Part shown: positions 1-6,939 of the stretch, piece by piece
Numbering within the stretch: position 1 is the stretch's first letter
Layout of the letters: each line of letters begins with the position of its first letter
Assembly: GCF_001278705.1 (NCBI RefSeq)
Contig: NZ_CP012600.1
Coordinates: 1,674,190 to 1,738,189 of the forward strand
Direction: 5' to 3'
DNA length: 64,000 nucleotides
DNA from: Bacillus gobiensis
GTDB lineage: Bacteria; Bacillota; Bacilli; Bacillales; Bacillaceae
Translations under genes and position numbers: made by a program
Notes under the pieces: generated by a model
What the model was told of the DNA's origin: nothing
Database searches by the model: none
The model's input: the letters and a program-made list of their open reading frames with translations, nothing else

Positions 1-28
1 AATCGAATAATGGAGTTCTTTTTAGCAC
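1..28 (-). CDS. gcvT: Aminomethyltransferase GcvT of the glycine cleavage system (5' end only)
   Basis: Only nine codons are inside the window; the gene runs off the left edge. Reading down from a GTG at 28..26 gives V/M-L-K-R-T-P-L-F-D, the usual GcvT N-terminus. A ribosome binding site with a run of five G lies at 40..36, about seven bases ahead. An ATG at 30..28 in another frame meets a stop two codons later, so GTG is the start. GcvT is the T protein that passes the glycine methylene group to tetrahydrofolate in the cytoplasm. The identification rests on this short peptide plus the glycine riboswitch directly upstream, which in Bacillus controls gcvT-gcvPA-gcvPB. Confidence 0.85.
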
Positions 29-69
29 ATGGTTTCCCCCTTTAGATTTTAATCAGTTTCAATTGCACG

Positions 70-116
70 AAAAAAGGACAGAAAAACCCCATGAAACATA
101 AAAGGGTTCTCTGTCC
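70..116 (-). terminator. Riboswitch expression-platform terminator before gcvT
   Basis: On the minus strand GGACAGAGAACCC (116..104) pairs with GGGTTTTTCTGTCC (89..76), followed by a T run at 75..70. The 5' arm begins with the GGACAG that closes the second glycine aptamer. Ligand binding can therefore compete with terminator formation, which is how this riboswitch class activates transcription. Confidence 0.85.
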
Positions 117-288
117 TTGCACCTGAAAGTTTACTTTGCCTTAATCAAAGCTTTCCTCTTTGGTGGTTTGCCATACCATCATGCCAAACTCTCTCCAGAG
201 TTGCGTCAAGCAAGAGTTCTTTTGCCTGAGAGATTCACAAATTTGTTTGCTCCTTCGGCGCCCGGGATTGGATCCACAAAGTCTCTCC
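106..288 (-). ncRNA. Tandem glycine riboswitch
   Basis: Two aptamers can be read on the minus strand. The first has GGAGAGAC at 288..281, GCCGAAGGAGCAA at 260..248 and CTCTCAGGCAAAAG near 234..219. The second has GGAGAG at 197..192, an ACCAAAGAGG core near 166..155 and CTTTCAGGTGCAAGGACAG ending near 111. These are the conserved segments of the two glycine-binding domains. A terminator follows, and gcvT starts 80 bases further on. In B. subtilis this RNA turns the glycine cleavage operon on when glycine is bound cooperatively. Confidence 0.93.
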
Positions 289-433
289 TCTTGCTATCAT
301 CCGCTCATATTTTTTGTTTTGATGGACATACTGTATGTAAATTGTTGTTGATACGTACTATCAATATCCTAACATCATAAAAAGATTTGGGCAATAGAAA
401 ATGGTTAACATTTTATTCAATACAACTTTCAAA

Positions 434-450
434 TGTTCGCTTTTCGAACA
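434..450. promoter_or_regulatory. Perfect 6-bp inverted repeat in the gcvT/yqhH divergent region
   Basis: TGTTCG-CTTTT-CGAACA is a perfect inverted repeat between the two divergent transcription units. It could be an operator or just a small hairpin. The half-sites point the opposite way to the Bacillus LexA box (CGAAC-N4-GTTCG), so it is not an SOS box. A weak SigA-like pair for yqhH, TTGTTT at 457..462 and TAAAAT at 481..486 with an 18-bp spacer, lies just downstream. Confidence 0.3.
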
Positions 451-534
451 ATCTTCTTGTTTCATTTCGTAATATTTTATTAAAATAGATTAATTTAGGA
501 ACATTCAGTTTGCAAAAAAGGTGGTCTGCTGTCT

Positions 535-2184
535 ATGAATCCTCAAATACAAACAGAGCAGGATTGGCAAGAACAATTTCTGACTCATCTAAAAAATGAC
601 GGGCCCTGGTCGCCTTGGAGCTTATATAAGCTATCTTATGAAGTACAAGAAAGGCTTGCGATTCCCTCATTTGAAGGTTTGCTCGCCCCTAAATTTCTCC
701 CTGATTTCACACCTCTTCCCCATCAGCTGGAGGTTGCGCAAAAGGTCGTAGAAAAAATGAATGGAAAAGCCATTCTTGCAGATGAGGTCGGTCTGGGAAA
801 AACGGTTGAAGCCGGCTTGATAATGAAGGAATACATGATCAGGGGCCTGGCAAAAAAAATCCTCATCCTTGTTCCTGCGTCTCTGGTTTCCCAATGGGTA
901 AAGGAGCTTCGGGAAAAATTTTTAATCCCGGCAGTTGAACAGAAAAAGAGCTACGTATGGGAGCAATGTGATGTCGTCGTTTCTTCTATCGACACAGCCA
1001 AGCGTTCGCCTCACAAAGAAATTGTTTTATCGCTTCCTTATGATCTAGTGATTATTGATGAAGCTCACAAACTGAAAAACAACAAAACGAAAAACTATGA
1101 ATTTGTCCGGACGCTAAAGAAAAAATATTGCCTATTGCTAACTGCCACCCCGATTCAAAATAAAATTGAAGAGATTTTCAACCTTGTTTCCTTGTTAAAA
1201 CCGGGACATCTGGGGAATGAAACAGTATTTAGCGAAGCTTATTCAAAGCAGAAATTATCAATAGAAGAGCAGGATCATTTGAAAAATTTAGTCAATAAAG
1301 TGATGATTCGCAACAGGCGCCAAAATACGGGTGTCGATTGGACAAAAAGGCTGGTTAAAACGATTTCGGTTACTTTATCGCCAACCGAAGAAGCGTTATA
1401 TAAGGAAATCACAGAGCTCAGAAGGAACAAAGAAGAAGCTTCAAGCGCTTTCTCTATTATGACACTGGAACGAGAATGCTGTTCCAGCAGGGAAGCCGTT
1501 TATATGACATTAAAGAAAATGATCGACAATCAGGAGAAGCAAACCCCTGCCATTCACATGGATGCCATTGAACGATTGATGGAACAAATTAACCAAGTGA
1601 CGCAAAACTCAAAAGCAATCGAGGTTGTCGAGCTAATAAAGAAAATAAATGATAAAGTTGTCATTTTCACTGAATATCGTGCCTCACAAATTTATCTGCA
1701 GTGGTTCTTACAGCAAAACGGCATCAGCTCTGTTCCATTCCGAGGAGGGTTTAAACGAGGGAAAAAAGATTGGATGAAGGAGCTTTTTCGGAATAAGGTT
1801 CAGGTATTAATAGCGACAGAAGCAGGAGGAGAGGGAATCAACCTTCAATTCTGCAGCTCCATCATTAACTACGATCTGCCTTGGAATCCAATGCGGCTTG
1901 AACAAAGAATCGGAAGGATACACCGATTCGGTCAAACGAGAGACGTACAAATCTATAATATGGCGACAAAAAACACAATTGAAGAACATATATTAAAGCT
2001 GCTTTATGAAAAAATACATCTGTTCGAGAAGGTTGTAGGCGAACTGGATGATATTTTAGCGAGGCTTGATTCCAATTCATTCGAAGAGGATATACACAAT
2101 ATCCTTTATACTGCCAAATCAGACGAAGAAATGCGGTTGAAAATCAACCAGCTACAAGAAACGATTTCCAATCAAGTCAATTAG
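535..2184 (+). CDS. yqhH: SNF2-family DEAH-box helicase YqhH
   Basis: A 549-residue protein of the Snf2/RapA helicase superfamily. The ATP-binding loop DEVGLGKT is at residues 83-90, DEAH at 175-178 and TATPIQN at about 203-209. The C-terminal RecA-like lobe carries VIFTEYRAS, ATEAGGEGINLQF and the arginine-finger motif QRIGRIHRFGQ. It is expected to be a cytoplasmic DNA-dependent ATPase that remodels protein-nucleic acid complexes; the exact role of YqhH is not known. It is full length for the family. An AAGGTGG ribosome binding site lies about a dozen bases before the ATG. yqhG follows 29 bases later, so the two are probably one operon, divergent from gcvT as in B. subtilis. Confidence 0.93.
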   Translation: MNPQIQTEQDWQEQFLTHLKNDGPWSPWSLYKLSYEVQERLAIPSFEGLLAPKFLPDFTPLPHQLEVAQKVVEKMNGKAILADEVGLGKTVEAGLIMKEYMIRGLAKKILILVPASLVSQWVKELREKFLIPAVEQKKSYVWEQCDVVVSSIDTAKRSPHKEIVLSLPYDLVIIDEAHKLKNNKTKNYEFVRTLKKKYCLLLTATPIQNKIEEIFNLVSLLKPGHLGNETVFSEAYSKQKLSIEEQDHLKNLVNKVMIRNRRQNTGVDWTKRLVKTISVTLSPTEEALYKEITELRRNKEEASSAFSIMTLERECCSSREAVYMTLKKMIDNQEKQTPAIHMDAIERLMEQINQVTQNSKAIEVVELIKKINDKVVIFTEYRASQIYLQWFLQQNGISSVPFRGGFKRGKKDWMKELFRNKVQVLIATEAGGEGINLQFCSSIINYDLPWNPMRLEQRIGRIHRFGQTRDVQIYNMATKNTIEEHILKLLYEKIHLFEKVVGELDDILARLDSNSFEEDIHNILYTAKSDEEMRLKINQLQETISNQVN

Positions 2185-2213
2185 CAGAATCGTGCTAAGG
2201 AGGAAATATAAAA

Positions 2214-3002
2214 TTGAACCAACAAGAAATCCACAGCTTTCTACTCAGTTTTTTTGAAGCCAACCTTTGTACCATCACCGAGAAAAGCAACGGACACCTC
2301 AGTGTTCAGCTTACGAACGAAGTGGACAAAGAAATCATGAATCGGCCATTTTACTGGCATTGGCTTGAAAAAACGGGAGGAGAAGCAAAACCAATGCACC
2401 TTACGTTTATTACCGACTACGATAAGGCTCCTGAAGGGATTGACGGGGAGTTTATTCATTTCGGCTCTCCCCGTTTATTTCAAATGTTTCAATCTGTTAA
2501 AAAAAACGGGAAATTTATCCGATTGTATGAAGAGATAAATTCGAATGGCCAACAAGTTCCCCTTCATCCATGGTTGGGAGTAAACGTTACAATTTCATAC
2601 CAATCGGATTTAAAAAAAGATAAATTATTGTCATTAGGATTGCATTTAATCAGCGGAACAATCATTGAATCGTTTCAAGAGAAAATCAATAAGCATTCCT
2701 TTACAACCCATATATCCGATTTTTGCTACTCGGTATCTCCGATTATCAAACTCGAAAGCGCTATAAAAAGGCTGGAAAAATTTATTGAGAGCTATGCAAG
2801 AACCGAACCAAACGATTGGGCTCTCGCCTCTATTGAACGATGGAATTACGACCTTGCACTTTTAGAAAAATTTTATGAAGAGATTCTTGAAAAACCGCAA
2901 GAATATGAGATTGAAAAACAGGCGCTGCAATCCCTTTACGAGCCAAAAATTGTAATAAAAATCGAAAGCGGCGGATTGTTTTATTTAAAACATGTCATCT
3001 AA
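2214..3002 (+). CDS. yqhG: YqhG family protein, function unknown
   Basis: A 262-residue cytoplasmic protein with no signal peptide or membrane segment. It starts at a TTG, chosen because a strong AAGGAGG lies about ten bases upstream and no ATG start is better placed. It is recognised as YqhG from its size, its N-terminal pattern (helix, then basic beta-rich region) and its fixed place after yqhH and before sinR. No catalytic motif is visible. In B. subtilis sinI lies between yqhG and sinR; here only 108 bases separate the yqhG stop from the sinR start. Confidence 0.85.
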   Translation: MNQQEIHSFLLSFFEANLCTITEKSNGHLSVQLTNEVDKEIMNRPFYWHWLEKTGGEAKPMHLTFITDYDKAPEGIDGEFIHFGSPRLFQMFQSVKKNGKFIRLYEEINSNGQQVPLHPWLGVNVTISYQSDLKKDKLLSLGLHLISGTIIESFQEKINKHSFTTHISDFCYSVSPIIKLESAIKRLEKFIESYARTEPNDWALASIERWNYDLALLEKFYEEILEKPQEYEIEKQALQSLYEPKIVIKIESGGLFYLKHVI

Positions 3003-3080
3003 TTCAGCCATCAGATGAAATCGGATTATTAAAAGAAGAATTCATCATATGTTTTTTCAAACAAAAAGTCATGAATGATG

Positions 3081-3089
3081 TGCTATAAT
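3081..3089 (+). promoter_or_regulatory. Extended -10 promoter element for sinR
   Basis: TGCTATAAT is an exact extended -10 (TGnTATAAT), 22 bases before the sinR TTG. The -35 region 17 bases upstream is poor (ACAAAA), as is allowed with an extended -10. It gives sinR its own promoter, comparable to the constitutive sinR promoter of B. subtilis. Confidence 0.55.
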
Positions 3090-3110
3090 ATCGGAAGGAA
3101 GGTGATGACA

Positions 3111-3440
3111 TTGATTGGCCAGCGAATAAAACAGTTTCGTAAAGAAAAGGGATACTCACTCTCTGAATTAGCCGAAAAAGCAGGAGTTGCAAAATCATAT
3201 CTTAGTTCCATCGAACGAAACTTACAAACAAATCCCTCTATACAATTCCTTGAAAAAATCTCAGCTGTCCTTGACGTGTCGGTTCATACTTTACTTCATG
3301 AAAATGATGAATCCGAATACACTGGTCAATTAGATAGCGAATGGGAAAAATTAGTTCAAGATGCAATGGCATCTGGTGTGTCAAAAAAAGAATTTCGAGA
3401 ATTTCTTGATTTTCAAAAGTGGAAAAAAGCGCAAAATTAA
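3111..3440 (+). CDS. sinR: Biofilm master repressor SinR
   Basis: A 109-residue XRE-family repressor almost identical in plan to B. subtilis SinR (111 aa). The N-terminal helix-turn-helix covers residues 1-65 (KGYSLSELAEKAGVAKSYLS). The C-terminal part (QLDSEWEKLVQDAMASGVSK) is the SinI/SinR dimerisation hook. The start is taken as TTG at 3111, as in B. subtilis; an in-frame ATG at 3105 is also possible with the GGAAGGAAGG upstream. SinR represses matrix genes, but here neither sinI nor tapA-sipW-tasA lies beside it. The protein still keeps the SinI-binding domain, so SinI or SlrR partners may be encoded elsewhere. Confidence 0.95.
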   Translation: MIGQRIKQFRKEKGYSLSELAEKAGVAKSYLSSIERNLQTNPSIQFLEKISAVLDVSVHTLLHENDESEYTGQLDSEWEKLVQDAMASGVSKKEFREFLDFQKWKKAQN

Positions 3441-3508
3441 AATAATCCTTTTTCAAAAATCACTTTTCTGAAAAATTCTAGATCCTAACACATACATAAG
3501 GTGATGAC

Positions 3509-3595
3509 ATGGGTTCCTTGCACATAGAGAGTGGGCATGCTTTTGTTTACTCTCTGGACACCCGCACCTCTTCCTTTCATGAAAATATTTGCTAA
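3509..3595 (+). CDS. Possible 28-residue peptide ORF overlapping a hairpin
   Basis: An ATG preceded by AAGGTGATGAC opens a 28-codon frame beginning MGSLHIESGHAFVYSL and ending at TAA. It sits between sinR and yqzG. The sequence also folds: AGAGAGT at 3526..3532 pairs perfectly with ACTCTCT at 3549..3555, without a T run. I do not recognise the peptide. It could be a leader peptide, a remnant of the lost matrix operon, or chance; coding is uncertain. Confidence 0.3.
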   Translation: MGSLHIESGHAFVYSLDTRTSSFHENIC

Positions 3596-3650
3596 CCCTG
3601 TATATCAAAAATGAAAATGGCAAAACTAGGGGGGAAAGGATGGGTATGAC

Positions 3651-3980
3651 ATGAAAATTGTGAAAGCCCTGTTGATTTGTATTGTCGCAATCAACATCGC
3701 CACCCCCGCACTCGCAGTTGAAAAAGCTTCAGCAGCCAATCAATCGAAGTGGGAAACCCTAGCAGTAAAGGAAGTTAAGAAGCGTTATCCGCTTGCCCAG
3801 GTTGTTGCAAAGCATAAAATCTGGGACAGAAAAAGGGAAGACGAAGCTGTCATTCAATATCATCTAACTTTAATGGAAGAAAATAAAAAAACAGGTGTAT
3901 TCGTAACGATTTCCTACGAACCCTATTCGACAAAAGTAAATAAAGTTGTCGTTGTCGAAGAATATAAATCAGGCTCCTAA
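3651..3980 (+). CDS. yqzG: Secreted DUF3889 protein YqzG
   Basis: A 109-residue protein with a signal peptide (basic MKIVK, hydrophobic core to about residue 22, ALA-V cleavage region). The mature part (KEVKKRYPLAQVVAKHKIWD and following beta strands) is typical of DUF3889. It is likely exported; its function is unknown. In B. subtilis yqzG lies between tapA and yqzE. Here it has the same yqzE neighbour but the tapA side is gone. A terminator follows directly. Confidence 0.8.
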   Translation: MKIVKALLICIVAINIATPALAVEKASAANQSKWETLAVKEVKKRYPLAQVVAKHKIWDRKREDEAVIQYHLTLMEENKKTGVFVTISYEPYSTKVNKVVVVEEYKSGS

Positions 3981-3999
3981 AGCTTTTGCGAAGGAGCCT
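3970..3999 (+). terminator. Terminator after yqzG
   Basis: AGGCTCCT and AAGGAGCCT form a stem around the yqzG stop codon, followed by TTTATT. It also faces the convergent membrane gene at 4012..4497. Confidence 0.75.
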
Positions 4000-4011
4000 T
4001 TATTAATGAAT

Positions 4012-4497
4012 TTATTTAAGTTGTTTCCGATAAGTAACGGTATAAGTGATATGTAAGATTGCGAATAAAAGAAAAATAAGAATAATAGGAAAATAAGGAA
4101 TGAAATGCTGCACTAGCGGATACATACTTAGTAGACCTCCAGCAATTGGTAAGGATATTGACATGACAATATATGCTTTTCTGCAGGACTTAGCTGTTAT
4201 CATTTTCTCTCTCTCATCCTGTTCTTCGAATTCATTAGGGGTCAGCCTAAATAACCTTTTCATAGACCCCTCTTTCTTCAGGAAAATTAGGCCATAAATA
4301 ATCACGGCAAGAATCAGAAGCGCAAGTGGAATGATATTAATCGTAATTTCAAATCCGTTTAAAAGTGCGTTTTCACTCCCATTTTCATGTTCAATTATTT
4401 TCGAAAATTCAGAATAACTATCATACAGTTCAATAAACGCCCAGCAAGCCAATACCCCCAACACGAGATTAATAATTAATTTTGTTATGATACGCAA
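4012..4497 (-). CDS. Four-helix membrane protein paired with an XRE regulator
   Basis: A 161-residue integral membrane protein of unknown function. Hydrophobic segments lie at about residues 8-24, 52-74, 108-127 and 133-153, with a charged cytoplasmic loop (LTPNEFEEQDEREKMI) in the middle, a pattern seen in small Bacillus membrane proteins of the DUF2178 kind. The start is a TTG at 4497, with its ribosome binding site (GAGGAG) inside the last codons of the upstream XRE gene. Only one base separates them, so they are translationally coupled. This gene pair is absent from this position in B. subtilis. Confidence 0.75.
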   Translation of the reverse strand: MRIITKLIINLVLGVLACWAFIELYDSYSEFSKIIEHENGSENALLNGFEITINIIPLALLILAVIIYGLIFLKKEGSMKRLFRLTPNEFEEQDEREKMITAKSCRKAYIVMSISLPIAGGLLSMYPLVQHFIPYFPIILIFLLFAILHITYTVTYRKQLK

Positions 4498-4498
4498 T

Positions 4499-4702
4499 TT
4501 ATTTCTCCTCCTCTAACCAAAAAACGTCTTCCATTTTCAACTCAAATTCCTTACAAATTTTCAGACCTAACAGCAAGGATGGAATATAGTCACCCTTTTC
4601 TAATGCAGCAATCGTCTGTCTCGTCACCCCTACCCGATTTGCCAATTTTTCCTGCGACAAATCAAATCTTGCACGGAGCTCTTTTACCTTATTATTAATC
4701 AT
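4499..4702 (-). CDS. Small XRE-family transcriptional regulator
   Basis: A 67-residue protein that is almost entirely one helix-turn-helix: VKELRARFDLSQEKLANRVGVTRQTIAALEKG at residues 6-37, then YIPSLLLGLKICKEFELKMEDVF. This matches the short YozG-type Cro/CI regulators that are usually transcribed with a membrane protein. An AAAGGTG lies about 14 bases before the ATG. It probably represses its own promoter and that of the downstream membrane gene; this is inference from the family habit. Confidence 0.88.
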   Translation of the reverse strand: MINNKVKELRARFDLSQEKLANRVGVTRQTIAALEKGDYIPSLLLGLKICKEFELKMEDVFWLEEEK

Positions 4703-4742
4703 TCATAAACCAATCACCTTTCCTAATGATTACCAACATTGT

Positions 4743-4771
4743 ATATTATACTCCACTTTTTGTAAAGTCAA
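4743..4771 (-). promoter_or_regulatory. Promoter of the XRE/membrane gene pair
   Basis: On the minus strand TTGACT (4771..4766) is followed after 17 bases by TAATAT (4748..4743) or after 15 by TATAAT (4750..4745). The spacer contains ACTTT-ACAAA-AAGT, an imperfect palindrome that may be the regulator's own operator. Confidence 0.6.
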
Positions 4772-4805
4772 TTTAACATTATGTATAACTGACCTTCCTT
4801 ATCAA

Positions 4806-4834
4806 AAAAACCTCTTCCTGTTTAGGAAAAGGTT
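4806..4834 (-). terminator. Terminator of the comG-yqzE operon
   Basis: Minus-strand AACCTTTTCCT and GGAAGAGGTT form a stem followed by a run of seven T, just after the yqzE stop codon. Confidence 0.85.
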
Positions 4835-4836
4835 TT

Positions 4837-5019
4837 TCACTGTTTATTTCTTTGAAAAAACATTTTGATCGCGATTGGGAACATACCAAACCATCTGACT
4901 GACCTCGGAGGTTTTGGACTTTTTCGTTCCTGTCTCCATTCTTTTCTTTCGTTTTCGGGCATGTCCATATATTTCACAAGCTGCTCTGTCATATATTTCA
5001 CGTAATCATTCGTTTTCAT
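4837..5019 (-). CDS. yqzE: YqzE family protein
   Basis: A 60-residue basic protein with the family pattern: MKTNDYVKYMTEQLVKYMD, a central charged stretch KEWRQERKSPKPPRSVRWFG, and a short hydrophobic end (MFPIAIKMFF) that may touch the membrane. It follows comGG by 64 bases and ends just before the operon terminator, as in B. subtilis, where yqzE is the last gene of the comG transcript. Function unknown. A GAGGTG ribosome binding site precedes the ATG. Confidence 0.85.
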   Translation of the reverse strand: MKTNDYVKYMTEQLVKYMDMPENERKEWRQERKSPKPPRSVRWFGMFPIAIKMFFQRNKQ

Positions 5020-5082
5020 TGGCGCACCTCGAATACCAGTTTTTCTAGTATGAGTGTCGACGAAATGAAAGCAATTTATTCA

Positions 5083-5451
5083 TCAAGGCTCTTTCCATTG
5101 AATGATTTTTCGTTCGTTTGTATCAAATAAAAAAGAAGCCGATGACGTATAGCCGCTTTCAGAGAAAGCAGAGAGCTGTACGTGAGACATATCCTTTTCT
5201 TGTGTGATACTGATTTGGACTGATCCGTGCTCAAATTGATGCGTCATTACCAATCCATCGCCGTTTGTTATGCTGTGAATGGCTATTAGAGCTCCATTTT
5301 GAAGAAGATTTTGGCGGAAATAAAAATCGCGAGTCAGTTTTGAAGCTTCTAGCTCGGAAATGAATGCGCAAGAGCTATGACCTATGACCGTTAGACAAAT
5401 AAGTGATAGAAAAAGTGTTGAAGGATAGATATATCCCGAAGAAGATTTCAA
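5083..5451 (-). CDS. comGG: Competence minor pseudopilin ComGG
   Basis: A 122-residue protein with one N-terminal hydrophobic helix (about residues 10-27) and a beta-rich C-terminal half. It is identified mainly by place: last com gene, overlapping comGF by four bases. ComGG is a minor pseudopilin thought to help initiate the DNA-uptake pseudopilus in the membrane. As in other Bacillus ComGG proteins, the N-terminus (SSGYIYPSTLFLSLI) is a poor match to the G-F-x-x-x-E prepilin site. Confidence 0.85.
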   Translation of the reverse strand: MKSSSGYIYPSTLFLSLICLTVIGHSSCAFISELEASKLTRDFYFRQNLLQNGALIAIHSITNGDGLVMTHQFEHGSVQISITQEKDMSHVQLSAFSESGYTSSASFLFDTNERKIIQWKEP

Positions 5452-5975
5452 GGTTTATCCCCTCCGAAGGATTGATAAATTGGAAAAGATGCTTCATATA
5501 CTATTTGGTTGCTGCTTATAACTTTCATGCTCACTTGTCCATCAGCTAACGAAAATGCGACATCTGCTACATGCTGAAGAACGAGAACATGTCCTTTAAG
5601 ATCAACTCTTTTTCTCAGCACTTGTTGATATTTTTCATAACGAATCGTTTGCCCTTGTTGAGTTTCAAACTCAATCCCCCGCCCTGCATTTATGACTCTG
5701 ACATTTCCCCCTTGCTTGATTTCTAAAAGCATTTGCTCCACCGTATTGGTCCATTCATGCTGGTAAATGGCCTCATTCCCCTCTTTTGTCATCAAATAGT
5801 GAAGGAGTGTACCAAAGGATCCCGACATAAAAATGAAAAGTGAAAGTGACAGAAGGACATTAAGAAGAGTATAACCATTCTGTTTTGTAAATGGATAAGC
5901 AATGCTTGTCTTTTTCAGATCCGCCTTCCCGCCTAATGCAAGCCTGTTCAAAATTCTCTTCATCCCTCCAATCAA
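5448..5975 (-). CDS. comGF: Competence minor pseudopilin ComGF
   Basis: Matches ComGF across its core (EWTNTVEQMLLEIKQGG, LRKRVDLKGHVLVLQHV) and C-terminus. A prepilin-like helix NGYTLLNVLLSLSLFIFMSG begins near residue 33. The start is unclear. The longest frame starts at a TTG (5975), but GGAGGG lies inside the first codons and directly abuts an ATG at 5963. Any of these starts overlaps the end of comGE by more than 100 bases, which is long for this operon. Positions 5975 to about 5890 may be partly untranslated in this frame. ComGF acts with ComGD, GE and GG in priming pseudopilus assembly. Confidence 0.82.
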   Translation of the reverse strand: MIGGMKRILNRLALGGKADLKKTSIAYPFTKQNGYTLLNVLLSLSLFIFMSGSFGTLLHYLMTKEGNEAIYQHEWTNTVEQMLLEIKQGGNVRVINAGRGIEFETQQGQTIRYEKYQQVLRKRVDLKGHVLVLQHVADVAFSLADGQVSMKVISSNQIVYEASFPIYQSFGGDKP

Positions 5976-6210
5976 TTACATATGTCTCATTTCCGAGGAC
6001 AAAGACTTTCTTGCGTTTTTCCCCGGTAAACATATAATGATTCAGCTCAGCATTTAATAAATGATAGCTTTGCTCTTTTTGTTGGTTCACTTCCCTCTGT
6101 ATTGTAATTTGATGAAGAAAAGGAAGCAGCAAGCAAGTCATCATGGCCCAAATACTAAATGCTGACACCGTTTCAATTGTAGAAAACCCTTTATTCGATT
6201 TTTTGAACAT
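5860..6210 (-). CDS. comGE: Competence minor pseudopilin ComGE
   Basis: A 116-residue prepilin-like protein. The leader MFKKSNKG is followed by FSTIETVSAFSIWAMMTCLL, a class III signal with a glycine before the cut and glutamate at +5. The conserved end CLSIYKTEWL is complete, so the reading frame is intact to its stop. It overlaps comGD by 20 bases at its start and comGF at its end. It is cleaved by ComC and joins the minor pseudopilin complex. Confidence 0.9.
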   Translation of the reverse strand: MFKKSNKGFSTIETVSAFSIWAMMTCLLLPFLHQITIQREVNQQKEQSYHLLNAELNHYMFTGEKRKKVFVLGNETYVIDWRDEENFEQACIRREGGSEKDKHCLSIYKTEWLYSS

Positions 6211-6637
6211 TCATTTTTCCCTCGCCAATGTAGATGGTGATTTCATACACACTCTCTTTCGTCCGGATCACAATCTTCCCGCTTGCATTCGCGGACCCGC
6301 TGCTTGTGAAGATCAAATTTTTTGTCAGTGTCGTTTCTTCAATTTTGATTGTCGCGTTGTAGCTCCGAGTCATTACACTTTTTAATTCCAAATTCAGCGG
6401 GCGGACTGCGTAGCTTTTGTTTTGATGATCAAATATCACCCTGACCCGCTCACCTGTCGTAATTGCATACTGTTGTGCGTGGTGAAGATCACGTATAAAT
6501 TGCTCTACAAATTGCATGTCAGCCTGCTTTTGAAGAGTGGGAGGCATTACGGCAAAAACAACAGTTAACATGATCGTAGCAATAGCAAGAACGGTTAAGC
6601 TTTCTAACAGCGTAAAACCACTTTCCTTATTCAACAT
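6191..6637 (-). CDS. comGD: Competence minor pseudopilin ComGD
   Basis: A 148-residue pseudopilin with the processing site KESG/FTLLESLTVLAIATI at residues 5-22 (glutamate at +5) and a long C-terminal globular domain. Its ATG overlaps the comGC stop (TAAATG arrangement), typical of tight coupling in this operon. It is cleaved by the prepilin peptidase ComC and needed for DNA binding in transformation. Confidence 0.92.
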   Translation of the reverse strand: MLNKESGFTLLESLTVLAIATIMLTVVFAVMPPTLQKQADMQFVEQFIRDLHHAQQYAITTGERVRVIFDHQNKSYAVRPLNLELKSVMTRSYNATIKIEETTLTKNLIFTSSGSANASGKIVIRTKESVYEITIYIGEGKMNVQKIE

Positions 6638-6926
6638 TTACTTCCCCGGAACTGTTATCAATCGTTAAATTTTTGCCGTTCGGACAAGCGGTTCCTTCCT
6701 TTACATACTGGTCTTGCTGTAATTCTACTATCGTTGGAATTTTTCCGTCATGATCCATCTGAAATGCAGTTACCTGTGCTTGAACCATATTCACAAGTCC
6801 TTCGCAGCCCTTTGTTTGTATACTTTGGTTATGCTTTGTCACGTTTGGGATTGTGATAAGAAGCAAGATCGAAATAATTAGAAGTACTATCAGCATTTCA
6901 ATCAATGTAAATCCTTTTTCGTTCAT
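6627..6926 (-). CDS. comGC: Major competence pseudopilin ComGC
   Basis: A 99-residue major pseudopilin that is nearly the same as B. subtilis ComGC: MNEKG/FTLIEMLIVLLIIS at the start, then ITIPNVTKHNQSIQTKGCEGL and CPNGK. Two cysteines (in KGCEG and TACPNG) form the known intramolecular disulphide. The start is the internal ATG at 6926, preceded by AAGGTGGTG; an upstream in-frame ATG would add eight residues that B. subtilis lacks. It polymerises into the pseudopilus that pulls DNA across the wall. Confidence 0.95.
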   Translation of the reverse strand: MNEKGFTLIEMLIVLLIISILLLITIPNVTKHNQSIQTKGCEGLVNMVQAQVTAFQMDHDGKIPTIVELQQDQYVKEGTACPNGKNLTIDNSSGEVNVE

Positions 6927-6939
6927 TTCTTTCACCACC

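Noticed and set aside
117-380. 87-codon plus-strand frame
   Set aside because: It lies wholly over the glycine riboswitch on the other strand and has no ribosome binding site or family pattern.
434-450. LexA or PurR operator
   Set aside because: Half-sites are inverted relative to the LexA box, and two PurBoxes would need about 16-17 bp between them, not an overlap.
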